This document shows, piece by piece, positions 14,819-23,094 of a stretch of 29,381 nucleotides of DNA. Position numbers and translations under genes: made by a program. Within the stretch, counting starts at the first letter, position 1; each line of letters begins with the position of its first letter. The notes beneath the pieces are model-generated. The model saw only the letters and a list, made by a program, of their open reading frames with translations, searched no databases and was not told where the DNA came from. The stretch is from JBAZWE01 sp041660545 (GTDB lineage Bacteria; Actinomycetota; Thermoleophilia; BMS3ABIN01): contig JBAZWE010000017.1 of NCBI GenBank assembly GCA_041660545.1, positions 1 to 29,381 of the forward strand, written 5' to 3'.

Positions 14819-17025
14819 GTTCCGAAGAGGCGGCTCTTCAGGACCTGTTCAAAGCTATCTCCGAATATAATCCCGATTTTAACCGGGACCTGATCACGCG
14901 TGCGTTCCAGTACTCGCGCAGCCAGCACGAGGGACGCTTCCGCAAAAGTGGCGAAGGTTTCATCTACCATCCCCTGGGCACCGCACGAATCTGCGCAGAC
15001 CTCAAACTCGACAGCGTCACGATTGCCGCGGCCTTACTCCATGATGTCGTCGAGGATACCCCGGCAACCGTGGACACCATCCGTAAAATGTTCGGCGATG
15101 AGGTGGCCGAGCTGGTCGATGGCCTCACCAAACTGCAGAAGGTCTCTCTAAAAAGTGAGGAAGAAGAACAGGCCGACAACCTGCGAAAAATGATTATCGC
15201 CATGGCCAGAGACATCAGGGTAATCCTGATCAAGCTTGCCGACCGTACCCACAACATGCGGACAATCTGCTATATGGACAAGCAGAAACAGATACAGAAG
15301 GCCAAGGAGACCCTGGAGATCTACGCGCCCCTGGCTCATCGTCTCGGTATCTACAGTATCAAGTGGGAGCTTGAAGACCTTGCGTTCGGAGCGCTGCATC
15401 CTCGTAAATATTCCGAACTGCAACAGATGGTGGCCCAGCGACGAGCCGACCGGGAAACCTACGTAGCCCAGGTTGCGGAGTACCTTAAGGTCGAACTGGG
15501 AAACGTAGGCATTGAGGCTCAGATCGAGGGTCGCGCCAAACACTTCTATAGCATCTACACAAAGATGGTAAAACGTGGCAAGGAATTCAACGAGATCTAC
15601 GATCTCACCGCAATGCGCGTTCTGGTGGAGACAGTCAAGGATTGTTATGGCGCCCTGGGAATTATCCATTCCCTCTGGAAACCGATGCCCGGACGTTTCA
15701 AGGACTACATAGCCATGCCCAAATTCAATATGTACCGGTCGCTACATACGACTGTGATCGGGCCGCAGGGCAAACCGCTGGAAATCCAGATCCGCACCCA
15801 AAAGATGCACCAGACCGCGGAATATGGCATCGCCGCTCACTGGCTTTACAAGGAGCAGGCGAAATCAAATAAATCCAAGGAACAGGCCGCCGACAAGCTT
15901 GCCTGGCTGCGACAGATGATGGAATGGCAAAGCGAGACTGAAGATCCCAAGGAGTTTATGAAAACACTCCGCATCGACCTGTTCGAAGAGGAGGTCTATG
16001 TATTTACTCCCAAGGGAGAAGTGATCAGCCTTGCTTCAGGCTCGACCCCGGTCGATTTTGCATATGCCGTCCATACGGATGTCGGGCATCACTGCGTCGG
16101 CGCCAAGGTGGATGGACGCATAGTGCCGCTGCAGCACATGCTCCATAGTGGTGATTTCATCGAAATCCTTACCTCAAAATCGAGCCAGGGACCGTCACGA
16201 GACTGGCTCACCTTTGTCAAGACATCCCGGGCGAGAAACAAGATACGACAATGGTTCAAAAAAGAACGTCGTCAGGACTCAGAACATATAGGCCGCGAAC
16301 TTTTACAGGAAGCACTCCGTCGCAAGGGGCTCGCCAGCCAGAAGATCGTGGCTTCCACTGCCTTCGTCGAGATGACCCGTTCGATGGGATTCCTCAAGGC
16401 AGAAGACCTATACGTCAGTCTGGGAACTGGTAAGACGTCACCTCAGCAGGTCTTAACGAAGATAACCCATCAGCTGGAGGGCAATGGCGATCTTCCTTCG
16501 CTGGTCACAAAATCGTCCGCAATACCGGCGCGCGAACGTGCAGCAACGGCAACACCCGGGAAACTTGGAATAAGCGTCGATGGCATTACCGATGTGGGCA
16601 TCAGGCTGGCAAAGTGCTGTAAACCACTTCCCGGCGACAAGATTGTAGGTTATATATCCCTGGGTAAAGGCGTGAGCATCCATCGCAAGGACTGTCCCAA
16701 CGCAAAGGCGCTGGACCAACGTGCCAGTGAGCGATTTATCCAGGTAGCCTGGCAGGGCGCCTCCGAGAATGCGTTCAGAGCGGAATTCCAGGTAGAGGCA
16801 ATGGATCGCAGCCACCTGCTTGAAGATATTTCGCGCACCTTGAGCGAATCAGGAATCAATATTGTCTCAGCTCAGTGCAGCACTACCGCGGATCACATGG
16901 TGAAGGATAAATTCGTTGTGGAGATCGGTGACGCTAAACTGCTGGATACGGTAATGGAAAGCATCAAGGGTATCGACACGGTATTTGATGCTTATAGATT
17001 AACGCCAGGGATGGAAGAAGAATAG
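14773..17025 (+). CDS. rel: Bifunctional (p)ppGpp synthetase/hydrolase Rel
   Basis: This stringent-response enzyme makes (p)ppGpp from ATP and GDP/GTP on starved ribosomes and hydrolyses it otherwise. At 750 aa it has the complete RSH layout. The HD hydrolase domain has H66, H90-D91 and E94-D95 (H-D-V-V-E-D), so it looks active. The synthetase domain (about 245-355) has R-F-K-D near 308 and E-I-Q-I-R-T. The TGS domain is at about 405-465 (V-Y-V-F-T-P-K-G), the Cys-containing region at about 618-650 (K-C-C-K-P-L-P-G-D and H-R-K-D-C-P), and the ACT domain at about 672-745. The frame opens with GTG 14773 inside recJ; the ribosome site there is poor, and the exact start is uncertain. The overlap suggests translational coupling. 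The apt gene often found between recJ and rel is absent. Confidence 0.96.
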   Translation: MFKILEQVAKREGDLGSEEAALQDLFKAISEYNPDFNRDLITRAFQYSRSQHEGRFRKSGEGFIYHPLGTARICADLKLDSVTIAAALLHDVVEDTPATVDTIRKMFGDEVAELVDGLTKLQKVSLKSEEEEQADNLRKMIIAMARDIRVILIKLADRTHNMRTICYMDKQKQIQKAKETLEIYAPLAHRLGIYSIKWELEDLAFGALHPRKYSELQQMVAQRRADRETYVAQVAEYLKVELGNVGIEAQIEGRAKHFYSIYTKMVKRGKEFNEIYDLTAMRVLVETVKDCYGALGIIHSLWKPMPGRFKDYIAMPKFNMYRSLHTTVIGPQGKPLEIQIRTQKMHQTAEYGIAAHWLYKEQAKSNKSKEQAADKLAWLRQMMEWQSETEDPKEFMKTLRIDLFEEEVYVFTPKGEVISLASGSTPVDFAYAVHTDVGHHCVGAKVDGRIVPLQHMLHSGDFIEILTSKSSQGPSRDWLTFVKTSRARNKIRQWFKKERRQDSEHIGRELLQEALRRKGLASQKIVASTAFVEMTRSMGFLKAEDLYVSLGTGKTSPQQVLTKITHQLEGNGDLPSLVTKSSAIPARERAATATPGKLGISVDGITDVGIRLAKCCKPLPGDKIVGYISLGKGVSIHRKDCPNAKALDQRASERFIQVAWQGASENAFRAEFQVEAMDRSHLLEDISRTLSESGINIVSAQCSTTADHMVKDKFVVEIGDAKLLDTVMESIKGIDTVFDAYRLTPGMEEE

Positions 17026-17170
17026 ATAAATAGTACCTGGCAACCAAAGATGCCGTCTGTCAGGATATCCTTACTCCCCAGCGAACGCCAGAGCGCAATC
17101 CCCAGCGCCATCAGCATTTCAAAACGAAGTCCAAATGACCATCCAGCAGACTGATAATGCGTTTAAATAG

Positions 17171-17264
17171 GGCAATTCTTCAAGACGTGAAAGCCTCGTA
17201 CCGATGAAAAAATTAAGAGGCTGTATTGATGCTGCCTCCAAAAAGCACCTTTGCAAAGCCTCTT
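17171..17264 (+). promoter_or_regulatory. Structured leader with mutually exclusive hairpins before the CAP-protein gene
   Basis: AAGAGGCT (17215-17222) can pair perfectly with AGCCTCTT (17257-17264, 8 bp) or, through its GAGGCT part, with AGCCTC (17192-17197, 6 bp). The two pairings exclude each other. Just upstream, AGGGCAA then GACGTGAAAGCC loosely recalls the GGCAAACC and GACGCAAAGCC core of the GEMM (c-di-GMP-I) riboswitch, but it is not a clean match. This is an untranslated leader only if translation starts at 17285. Confidence 0.3.
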
Positions 17265-17284
17265 CCGTGGGAGCACCTGGCAGA

Positions 17285-19339
17285 ATGCCTGAATCATTTA
17301 TTAATATCAGTTCCTCAAAAAACAGGATTTTGGCTTTAATGACTGTCCTGCTTGTAGCCATGATCGCCACAATCCTGATCGCAGCTCCAGCGGCCTATGC
17401 CTATGATGACGAAGAACTGGCCTTCCTTACTTTAATCAACAACCACCGGCAAGCTAATGGTCTCGTACCCTTGACCCTGTCCACCTCACTTTACAATGCT
17501 TCCGAGGGTCATAGCTACGATATGGGTGCGAGAAACTATTTCAGCCACAATACGCCAGAAGGTGTGACTCCCTGGGATCGAATCCGTGCCTCCGGATACA
17601 CGTACAATACCTGGCTGGGAGAGAATATAGCGGCAGGTTATGGAACCGCGCAAACCGTATTTGACGCCTGGCTTAACTCGCCCGGCCATAACGCCAATAT
17701 GCTCGGCGCCAATTTCCGGGCTATTGGTATCGGCCGGGTTTATGTCGGCGGTTCCACCTATGGCTGGTACTGGACAACCGACTTCGGAGGAGTCTCGGAA
17801 GACAGCACGCCACCTTCCATATCCGTACCTCAACCAACGGGAAGCTCGAAAGTAAGTGGTATCGTCGCCTTCACCGCCAATGCCTGGGATAATGTTGGAG
17901 TTACCAAAGTCGACCTTTATATAGACGGCTCATTGGTGTCATCTGACACGTCGGCACCATATTCCTACAACTGGGATACGACGGGTCTTCAGGGCTCCCA
18001 TACACTGAGAGCCGTGGCATGGGATTCAGCTGGCTTTACTGCTGAAGCCAGTACAGTCGTCGCTATAGATAACTTCACTCCAACCAAACACTACTATTAC
18101 ACGTGGTACGACCAGCACTCACCCGGTACCTATGACTGGGTTCTCATGGTAAATCCCGCAGGCAGGCAGGCTGCTGCGCGAACCTCAGTTAAAGTTGGAC
18201 AATTAACCTATGCCGATCGAGATCTTGCTGTCGGCGCGCCTGCTGAAACCCCTATGTTCCCAGGTGTGATCGGCGGACCCGTAACGGTAGGCACGACGCA
18301 ACCGATTGTTGTCAGTCAGAGAATCCTCTGGGGTGGCAAATCTCTGGAGGAAGTTCTGGGCACCGACGAAGCGAGGCTTTCCGATCATTATTACTGGCCC
18401 TGGTACGACCAGAAAACCTGGGGAACGCTCAACTGGGTTTTAGTAGCTAACCCGAATGCCTATCCGGTCTATTATGAAATCAAGATTGCCGGCGTGCTGC
18501 GTGATCACGGTACAATCAGCCCCAACGAAAAGGTCACACCCAGCTTCAATGGCATCGTAAGCGGTCCGGTCGAAGTGCAGGCCTGGACTGGGCAAGGTGG
18601 TGCGGCAGCCAACGTAATTTCATCGCAACGAGTCTTGATGGGCAACGGCACCGCATTTAACGAAGTACCCGGAATTCCCGCGCAGGAGCTTTCCAGCAAC
18701 TATGTGTGGACATGGTATGACAACATTGACGGAATGAACTGGATCCTTCTGGCAAATCCATCTATCGCCGCTGGTACAATAAGGGCTGAGATCTGGATAG
18801 GTGGACGTCAGATGAACGATCCCGATAATCCCGGCAGGGACTACTTCCTTCTCGCACCCGGTCAAATGGTGACGCCTCGCTTTGCATCAACCAGAGGCGG
18901 TCCCGTCGAAGTAAGATCATATATCAATGGTGGCAGCTGGCAGAACATTAACGACCACCGACAGGTTTTGGCTTCACAGCGTGTTCTTTGGGGTCCCTCT
19001 TTCGAGGAAGTCCCAGGATATCCGGTAGAACGCCTTAGTTCCACTTATTACTGGTCATGGTACGATCAAAGGAGCCTTGGAAGTCTCAACTGGGTGCTGG
19101 TGGCTAATCCCAACACGTATGCGTTAGATTACTCCATTGAGATTGGCGGAACCGTATATCAAACAGGAACGCTTGCCGCCGGAGAAAAAGTGACTCCCAG
19201 CTTTGGTGGTGTCATAAACGGACCGGTAAAAGTCGAGGCATGGACAAGTGGTACGCGCACACCGGCGCCGGTAATGGCATCGCAGCGCGTTCTTTGGAAT
19301 GGTTACTTCAATGAAGCGCTGGGAACTGTGCTTAATTAG
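17285..19339 (+). CDS. Secreted CAP/SCP-domain protein with Ig-like domain and four WYD repeats
   Basis: This exported protein is 684 aa from ATG 17285. A signal peptide (cleavage after A-A-Y-A, about residue 39) is followed by a CAP domain (about 45-163) with F-S-H-N, G-E-N-I-A-A-G and S-P-G-H-N-A-N-M-L, the usual His/Glu surface residues. A Ser/Pro linker leads to an Ig-like domain (about 178-265, D-N-V-G-V-T-K-V-D-L-Y-I-D-G). Four repeats of about 100-116 aa follow, at roughly 268, 366, 469 and 585. Each opens Y-x-W-x-W-Y-D, continues N-W-V-L-V-A-N-P and closes S-Q-R-V-L-W with E-V-P-G. The repeats look like a surface adhesion or binding module; the CAP part may bind lipid or wall material. 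ATG 17204 is also open but has a poor ribosome site, while GGGAG lies 11 nt before 17285. No wall anchor is seen. Confidence 0.9.
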   Translation: MPESFINISSSKNRILALMTVLLVAMIATILIAAPAAYAYDDEELAFLTLINNHRQANGLVPLTLSTSLYNASEGHSYDMGARNYFSHNTPEGVTPWDRIRASGYTYNTWLGENIAAGYGTAQTVFDAWLNSPGHNANMLGANFRAIGIGRVYVGGSTYGWYWTTDFGGVSEDSTPPSISVPQPTGSSKVSGIVAFTANAWDNVGVTKVDLYIDGSLVSSDTSAPYSYNWDTTGLQGSHTLRAVAWDSAGFTAEASTVVAIDNFTPTKHYYYTWYDQHSPGTYDWVLMVNPAGRQAAARTSVKVGQLTYADRDLAVGAPAETPMFPGVIGGPVTVGTTQPIVVSQRILWGGKSLEEVLGTDEARLSDHYYWPWYDQKTWGTLNWVLVANPNAYPVYYEIKIAGVLRDHGTISPNEKVTPSFNGIVSGPVEVQAWTGQGGAAANVISSQRVLMGNGTAFNEVPGIPAQELSSNYVWTWYDNIDGMNWILLANPSIAAGTIRAEIWIGGRQMNDPDNPGRDYFLLAPGQMVTPRFASTRGGPVEVRSYINGGSWQNINDHRQVLASQRVLWGPSFEEVPGYPVERLSSTYYWSWYDQRSLGSLNWVLVANPNTYALDYSIEIGGTVYQTGTLAAGEKVTPSFGGVINGPVKVEAWTSGTRTPAPVMASQRVLWNGYFNEALGTVLN
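18088..19336 (+). repeat. Four tandem protein-level WYD repeats
   Basis: Diverged repeats start near 18088, 18382, 18691 and 19039. Shared landmarks are W-Y-D, then about ten residues on (N/D)-W-(V/I)-L, then T-P-x-F, then G-P-V, then S-Q-R-(V/I)-L. Repeats 2 and 4 are the most alike; repeat 3 carries an insertion. The DNA has diverged, so this is old duplication and unlikely to be an assembly artefact. Confidence 0.9.
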
Positions 19340-19512
19340 TGGCGCTTGGCGCTGAAAGCTAAAAGGCCTGTTATACCCTTCCTGGCCTGCCTGAATTAAT
19401 CTTTCTTAATTTGACTTGGAGTTCGTCTCGGCGCAATATCGTAAGGAATGAAAGAGACATACTGAATCTGTGGATGCGTTCTTCGGAGGATTTTCGGTCA
19501 TGGAGTAAAAAT

Positions 19513-19589
<77 letters not shown>

Positions 19590-19600
19590 TCACCGGCGTT

Positions 19601-19606
19601 ATTATA
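19601..19606 (-). promoter_or_regulatory. -10 box of the tRNA-fMet promoter
   Basis: A perfect TATAAT on the minus strand ends 11 bp before the mature tRNA 5' end. The -35 is weak (TTTGTA-like). Confidence 0.7.
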
Positions 19607-19723
19607 ACACAAAGATTTTTACTACAAAGAATTGCGAATAATCGCGGCCTTTTCTGTTTGTTTCCATTCGTGGAACGTTTACTTCTTTAGGGATTCGCGC
19701 AGAATCCGATAGGAATTGAGTCT

Positions 19724-20845
19724 ATGAAGCTTAAACTAAAAAATAAAGCAAATTATCTGGTTTGGGCCGCTACCTGCCTGATGAGCCTTTTGGTTGTGAT
19801 GTGCCTGGCGGTCCCCGTTTTTGCCCAGACAGCCGATAGTTATCCGCAAGGCGATGCCGGTGCACAGGTTGACAGTCTTCAGTCACAAGCCAATGCCCTG
19901 CGTGCTGAGCTTGATGTCTTTAACCATGATCTCGAAGGTATCGTTGAGAAACACAATGCAACACGCACCGAACTGGAACAGCTGACTATAGAGCTTGCTG
20001 ACAGCCGTCAGCGCCTGGATGAGATGACGTCCCAGCACAGTGCGCAGAAAAAAATCCTGACAGATCGCCTTACTGCAGTCTATAAGACTGGTGACATCAA
20101 CGTAGTCAGCATCCTCTTAAGCAGCAATAGTCTGAGTGATTTCTTCGAACAGTCGCGTTATATCGCCAAGATCAGCGAGCAGGATGCAAAGTTGGAACGG
20201 CAATTTAAGAGTAGTGCCGAAAACATCCGTGATCTGACAGATGGAATCGACCAGAAAAGATCACGGCAGATGAGCCTCGAGAAAGAGCTCGGCGAGCAGA
20301 GGATTCAGATAGAAGCCAATATTGAGGTACGGAAAACACGCCTTGACCAGGTCGATAGCCAGGTAAAACAGATTATCGACCAGGAAATCGCCAATCAACG
20401 GGCCGAACAGGCGAGAAACGCAGCCGAGGCGGCTGCATTGTTGCAACAACTGGGCATCTCTGACGAGGTCCAGGCTCAGGTAGTACAGACATCCTTCCAG
20501 TATCTTGGAGTTCCATATGTGTGGGGAGGCGAGAGCCCTTCCGGCCTTGACTGCTCCGGCCTGACCAAGTATGTCTTTGCTCAGCACGGAGTAAGGCTCC
20601 CTCATAATGCCGCCATGCAGTTTAATCTGGGCGTTCCCGTGCCAAGGGAGCAGCTCCAGCCTGGAGATTTAGTCTTCTGGGGTCCGGGTGCTCCTCACCA
20701 TGTTGCCATGTATATCGGGCAGGGCAAATATATAGAGGCACCCAATTTTGGAGAAGTGGTTAAAATCTCGACTCTCTCTTTCGATGGTGATTACGCAGGA
20801 GCCAGACGTTATCCGTTGATGGCCCGCGGCTCGGCTGCGCGCTAG
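19724..20845 (+). CDS. Secreted NlpC/P60 peptidoglycan endopeptidase with coiled coil
   Basis: This 373-aa wall hydrolase is predicted to cut the peptide stem of peptidoglycan. A signal peptide ends at V-F-A (about residue 34). A long, charged alpha-helical coiled coil (about 45-240) follows, like the autoinhibitory or targeting helices of RipA-type and PcsB-type proteins. The C-terminal NlpC/P60 domain (about 247-365) has the catalytic Cys277 in L-D-C-S-G, the His in H-H-V-A-M-Y-I-G (about 326), and the third polar position in I-E-A-P-N. The site is complete. A 6-bp inverted repeat, GGATTC/GAATCC (19691-19707), sits just before the weak ribosome site. It diverges from tRNA-fMet. It probably acts in cell separation or growth. 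Confidence 0.94.
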   Translation: MKLKLKNKANYLVWAATCLMSLLVVMCLAVPVFAQTADSYPQGDAGAQVDSLQSQANALRAELDVFNHDLEGIVEKHNATRTELEQLTIELADSRQRLDEMTSQHSAQKKILTDRLTAVYKTGDINVVSILLSSNSLSDFFEQSRYIAKISEQDAKLERQFKSSAENIRDLTDGIDQKRSRQMSLEKELGEQRIQIEANIEVRKTRLDQVDSQVKQIIDQEIANQRAEQARNAAEAAALLQQLGISDEVQAQVVQTSFQYLGVPYVWGGESPSGLDCSGLTKYVFAQHGVRLPHNAAMQFNLGVPVPREQLQPGDLVFWGPGAPHHVAMYIGQGKYIEAPNFGEVVKISTLSFDGDYAGARRYPLMARGSAAR

Positions 20846-20960
20846 CCTTACAGGCTGACCCAGCCTCGGTTATTGAATCCCCTCACGACTCACCCGGTTC
20901 CATTTCTGTTTATCCGCAAGCTAGGGTAACATTAGGAAAAGCTTTATCCTGGAGGACGGG

Positions 20961-21281
20961 TTGCTTCTGATTGAGGTCATAGCTGTTTCGATTTCCATAC
21001 TGGCGTTAGTGGTCACGGCATTTTTGGCTATTCGCGCTGCCCTTGCGTTTAACAAGACCTTCTCATCCTTCAGAAGTAAGGCTGAGCCGAAGGTCATCAC
21101 GCTCATGAATGAAGGCGATATAACACAATCGCGTGCTTTTGGGGTTGTGGACAAGCTGGATATCCTCTTATCCCGTGTCGATGCCGCCAGACTCACATTG
21201 TATAAAACCCTGGTACTGGTCAAGGCTATCAGGGATGCAATGGCCAAAGTCAGCCCAATGATGGAATACGTCGGCCTCTAG
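20961..21281 (+). CDS. Small single-span membrane protein of unknown function
   Basis: This 106-aa protein has one N-terminal membrane helix (about 2-28) followed by a charged, helical cytoplasmic or surface part with no recognised motif. The layout resembles DUF948-like proteins, but I cannot assign the family. The start is TTG at 20961, with GGAGGA ending 4 nt before it. The gene lies 115 bp after the NlpC/P60 gene on the same strand and converges on the ABC operon 42 bp downstream. The codon pattern and ribosome site favour a real gene. Confidence 0.65.
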   Translation: MLLIEVIAVSISILALVVTAFLAIRAALAFNKTFSSFRSKAEPKVITLMNEGDITQSRAFGVVDKLDILLSRVDAARLTLYKTLVLVKAIRDAMAKVSPMMEYVGL

Positions 21282-21323
21282 CAAGACCCGGCATTGTGAT
21301 TGCGGCTGCAGTAAGAGATTGCT

Positions 21324-22298
21324 TTACTTGTCAGGGAGCAGGCAGGCGATCGCCCGGCCCTTTTTTAGTCGCAGCAAACGGGGGCGTAACTGCCGGCAAC
21401 GATCAATGGCGATCTGGCATCTCGGATAATAAGGACATCCCGAGTCGATAATCATGGAGCCGGCCGCTACTGAAGTTTTAAGACCAGCCTCGTGATTTCT
21501 ATCCGTTAACCAAAGAGCTGGATCTGAGCCGACAAGTAACTTTGAATAAGGGTGCAGAGGATGATCCAGAACTTCACGAGTCGCTCCCTGTTCAACAACC
21601 ATCCCCGAATACATGACCATAATATAATCCGTGACTTTCCGGACCAGCATGAGATCGTGCGCGATTATCACATATGCAAGCCCCCGCGCTGACTGAAGCT
21701 TGATGAGAAGATCGGCTATTTGTGCCTTTATGCGGACATCAAGCGCCGAAGCCGGTTCGTCACATATAAGAAGTTGCGGATTAGTAGTCAGGGCCCTGGC
21801 AATCACGACTCTCTGTAATTCTCCGCCACTTAATTGGTGGGGATAGCGATCGATCAGGTTTTCGTTCAGACCAACCTCGCGAAACAGATTGCCAACGTGG
21901 ATTCTCGTTTCGTTACCTATGGCCAGACCGTGTATCTTCAATGGCTCCGCGACGGAAGCGCCCACAGTCAATAACGGGTCCAGTGAGCCGCTGGTGTCCT
22001 GCCAGATCAACTGCAGTTTTCGTGAAAGTCTTTTTCGATCTATCTTCCCGAGTAGCTCGTTGTCGATCGAAAGGGAGCCTGAGGTGGGTGCGATCAAACC
22101 TGCAACCATAAGGGCCAGTGTGCTTTTTCCCGCTCCACTTTCTCCAACGATACCGATAGTCTGACCTGGCTCCACGGTCATACTGACTTCGCGTAGCGCA
22201 TGGATCCTCTCATCTCTCGAGTCTCGCGTTGAGAGGAAAAAACTGTTCGAATGGCGATGAAACACTTTGCTTACGGCCTGAAGTTCAAGCAGTGGCAA
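21324..22298 (-). CDS. oppF: Oligopeptide ABC transporter ATP-binding protein OppF
   Basis: This is the second ATPase subunit of an Opp/Dpp-type peptide importer. ABC motifs are in order: Walker A G-E-S-G-A-G-K-S-T, Q-loop W-Q-D-T, signature L-S-G-G-E-L-Q, Walker B L-L-I-C-D-E-P and switch His in I-I-A-H-D. The C-terminal oligopeptide-family extension has the cysteine pattern G-C-P-Y-Y-P-R-C ... R-C ... A-C, known in some Dpp/Opp ATPases to hold an Fe-S cluster. The frame reaches GTG 22319, inside oppD. TTG 22298 is preferred because AGGGAGG lies 9 nt before it. The last gene of the operon. Confidence 0.93.
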   Translation of the reverse strand: MPLLELQAVSKVFHRHSNSFFLSTRDSRDERIHALREVSMTVEPGQTIGIVGESGAGKSTLALMVAGLIAPTSGSLSIDNELLGKIDRKRLSRKLQLIWQDTSGSLDPLLTVGASVAEPLKIHGLAIGNETRIHVGNLFREVGLNENLIDRYPHQLSGGELQRVVIARALTTNPQLLICDEPASALDVRIKAQIADLLIKLQSARGLAYVIIAHDLMLVRKVTDYIMVMYSGMVVEQGATREVLDHPLHPYSKLLVGSDPALWLTDRNHEAGLKTSVAAGSMIIDSGCPYYPRCQIAIDRCRQLRPRLLRLKKGRAIACLLPDK

Positions 22299-23094
22299 TT
22301 CCCTCACCCTCCCTGCCACCGGTCCAGGCAGATACCAATCCGGCCGTATATGGATTGGCGGGATTGTCGATCACGGCTTCGACACTGCCCTGTTCAACGA
22401 TGGCGCCATTATGCATTACCATGATTCGATCGGCTATTTTTGCTACTAGCGCCAAATCGTGTGTAATGAATATTACGCCTAGTCCGGACGCCTTTTGTCG
22501 CTCCCGGAGTAGTTCGATTATCTGCGCCTGCAGGGTGAGATCAAGTGAACTCGTAGGTTCGTCTGCAATAAGAAGCTTTGGATTGCAGGCAAGTGCGGCC
22601 GCCATCATTACCCTCTGACAGAGACCGCCACTCAGCTGATATGCGTGGGGAGCTACCGCGATAACCTCATCACTTATGCTGACAGCTTCCAGCAGGTGAC
22701 GGGCCTGTCTACGCGCTTCCTTTTTCTTCATGCCCTGATGAAGCCGTAGCGGTTCCGCCACCTGGTCCACAACTTTCATGCTTGGGTCCAGCGAACCCCT
22801 GGGGTCCTGAAATATCATACCGATGCCGCCGCCCCTGACTTTGCACATGGCTTCTTCCGGAAGTGCCAGAAGGTCTTCTCTGTCAAATATTACCTGTCCA
22901 TCAACATGTGCGTTTCGGTCAAGGAGACCCGCGACGGCAAGCGCCAGAGTAGTTTTTCCGGTCCCTGATTCTCCGATAATCGCGATCGTCTCGCCTGCGT
23001 CCAGGGCAAAGCTGACGTCTTTGACGACATGAGACTGAGCACTTGCTCCATATACAACATTCAGGTTATTTATTTTCAGTAACGGCTCGCTCAC
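22285..23094 (-). CDS. oppD: Oligopeptide ABC transporter ATP-binding protein OppD
   Basis: This is the first ATPase subunit. Walker A is G-E-S-G-T-G-K-T-T, the Q-loop is F-Q-D-P, Walker B is L-L-I-A-D-E-P and the switch His is in I-T-H-D. The signature motif reads L-S-G-G-L-C-Q, with L-C where most have M-R or E-x; this is a mild deviation. At 269 aa it is short for OppD (usually 320-340) and lacks most of the C-terminal Cys-rich extension that OppF keeps. GTG start (23092-23094) overlaps the oppC stop by 4 nt. Confidence 0.94.
   Translation of the reverse strand: MSEPLLKINNLNVVYGASAQSHVVKDVSFALDAGETIAIIGESGTGKTTLALAVAGLLDRNAHVDGQVIFDREDLLALPEEAMCKVRGGGIGMIFQDPRGSLDPSMKVVDQVAEPLRLHQGMKKKEARRQARHLLEAVSISDEVIAVAPHAYQLSGGLCQRVMMAAALACNPKLLIADEPTSSLDLTLQAQIIELLRERQKASGLGVIFITHDLALVAKIADRIMVMHNGAIVEQGSVEAVIDNPANPYTAGLVSAWTGGREGEGIATA

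Noticed and set aside
17030..17160. Protein-like minus-strand stretch between rel and the CAP gene
   Set aside because: One frame reads plausibly for about 45 residues but has no start codon with a ribosome site and no family I recognise. A gene remnant is possible but unsupported.
19590..19723. c-di-AMP (ydaO-type) riboswitch before the NlpC/P60 gene
   Set aside because: Actinobacterial wall hydrolases often have one, but the leader is too short and none of the conserved G-rich core is present.
20852..20866. Inverted repeat AGGCTG/CAGCCT after the NlpC/P60 gene as a terminator
   Set aside because: The stem is only 6 bp with a 3-nt loop and no T-run follows.
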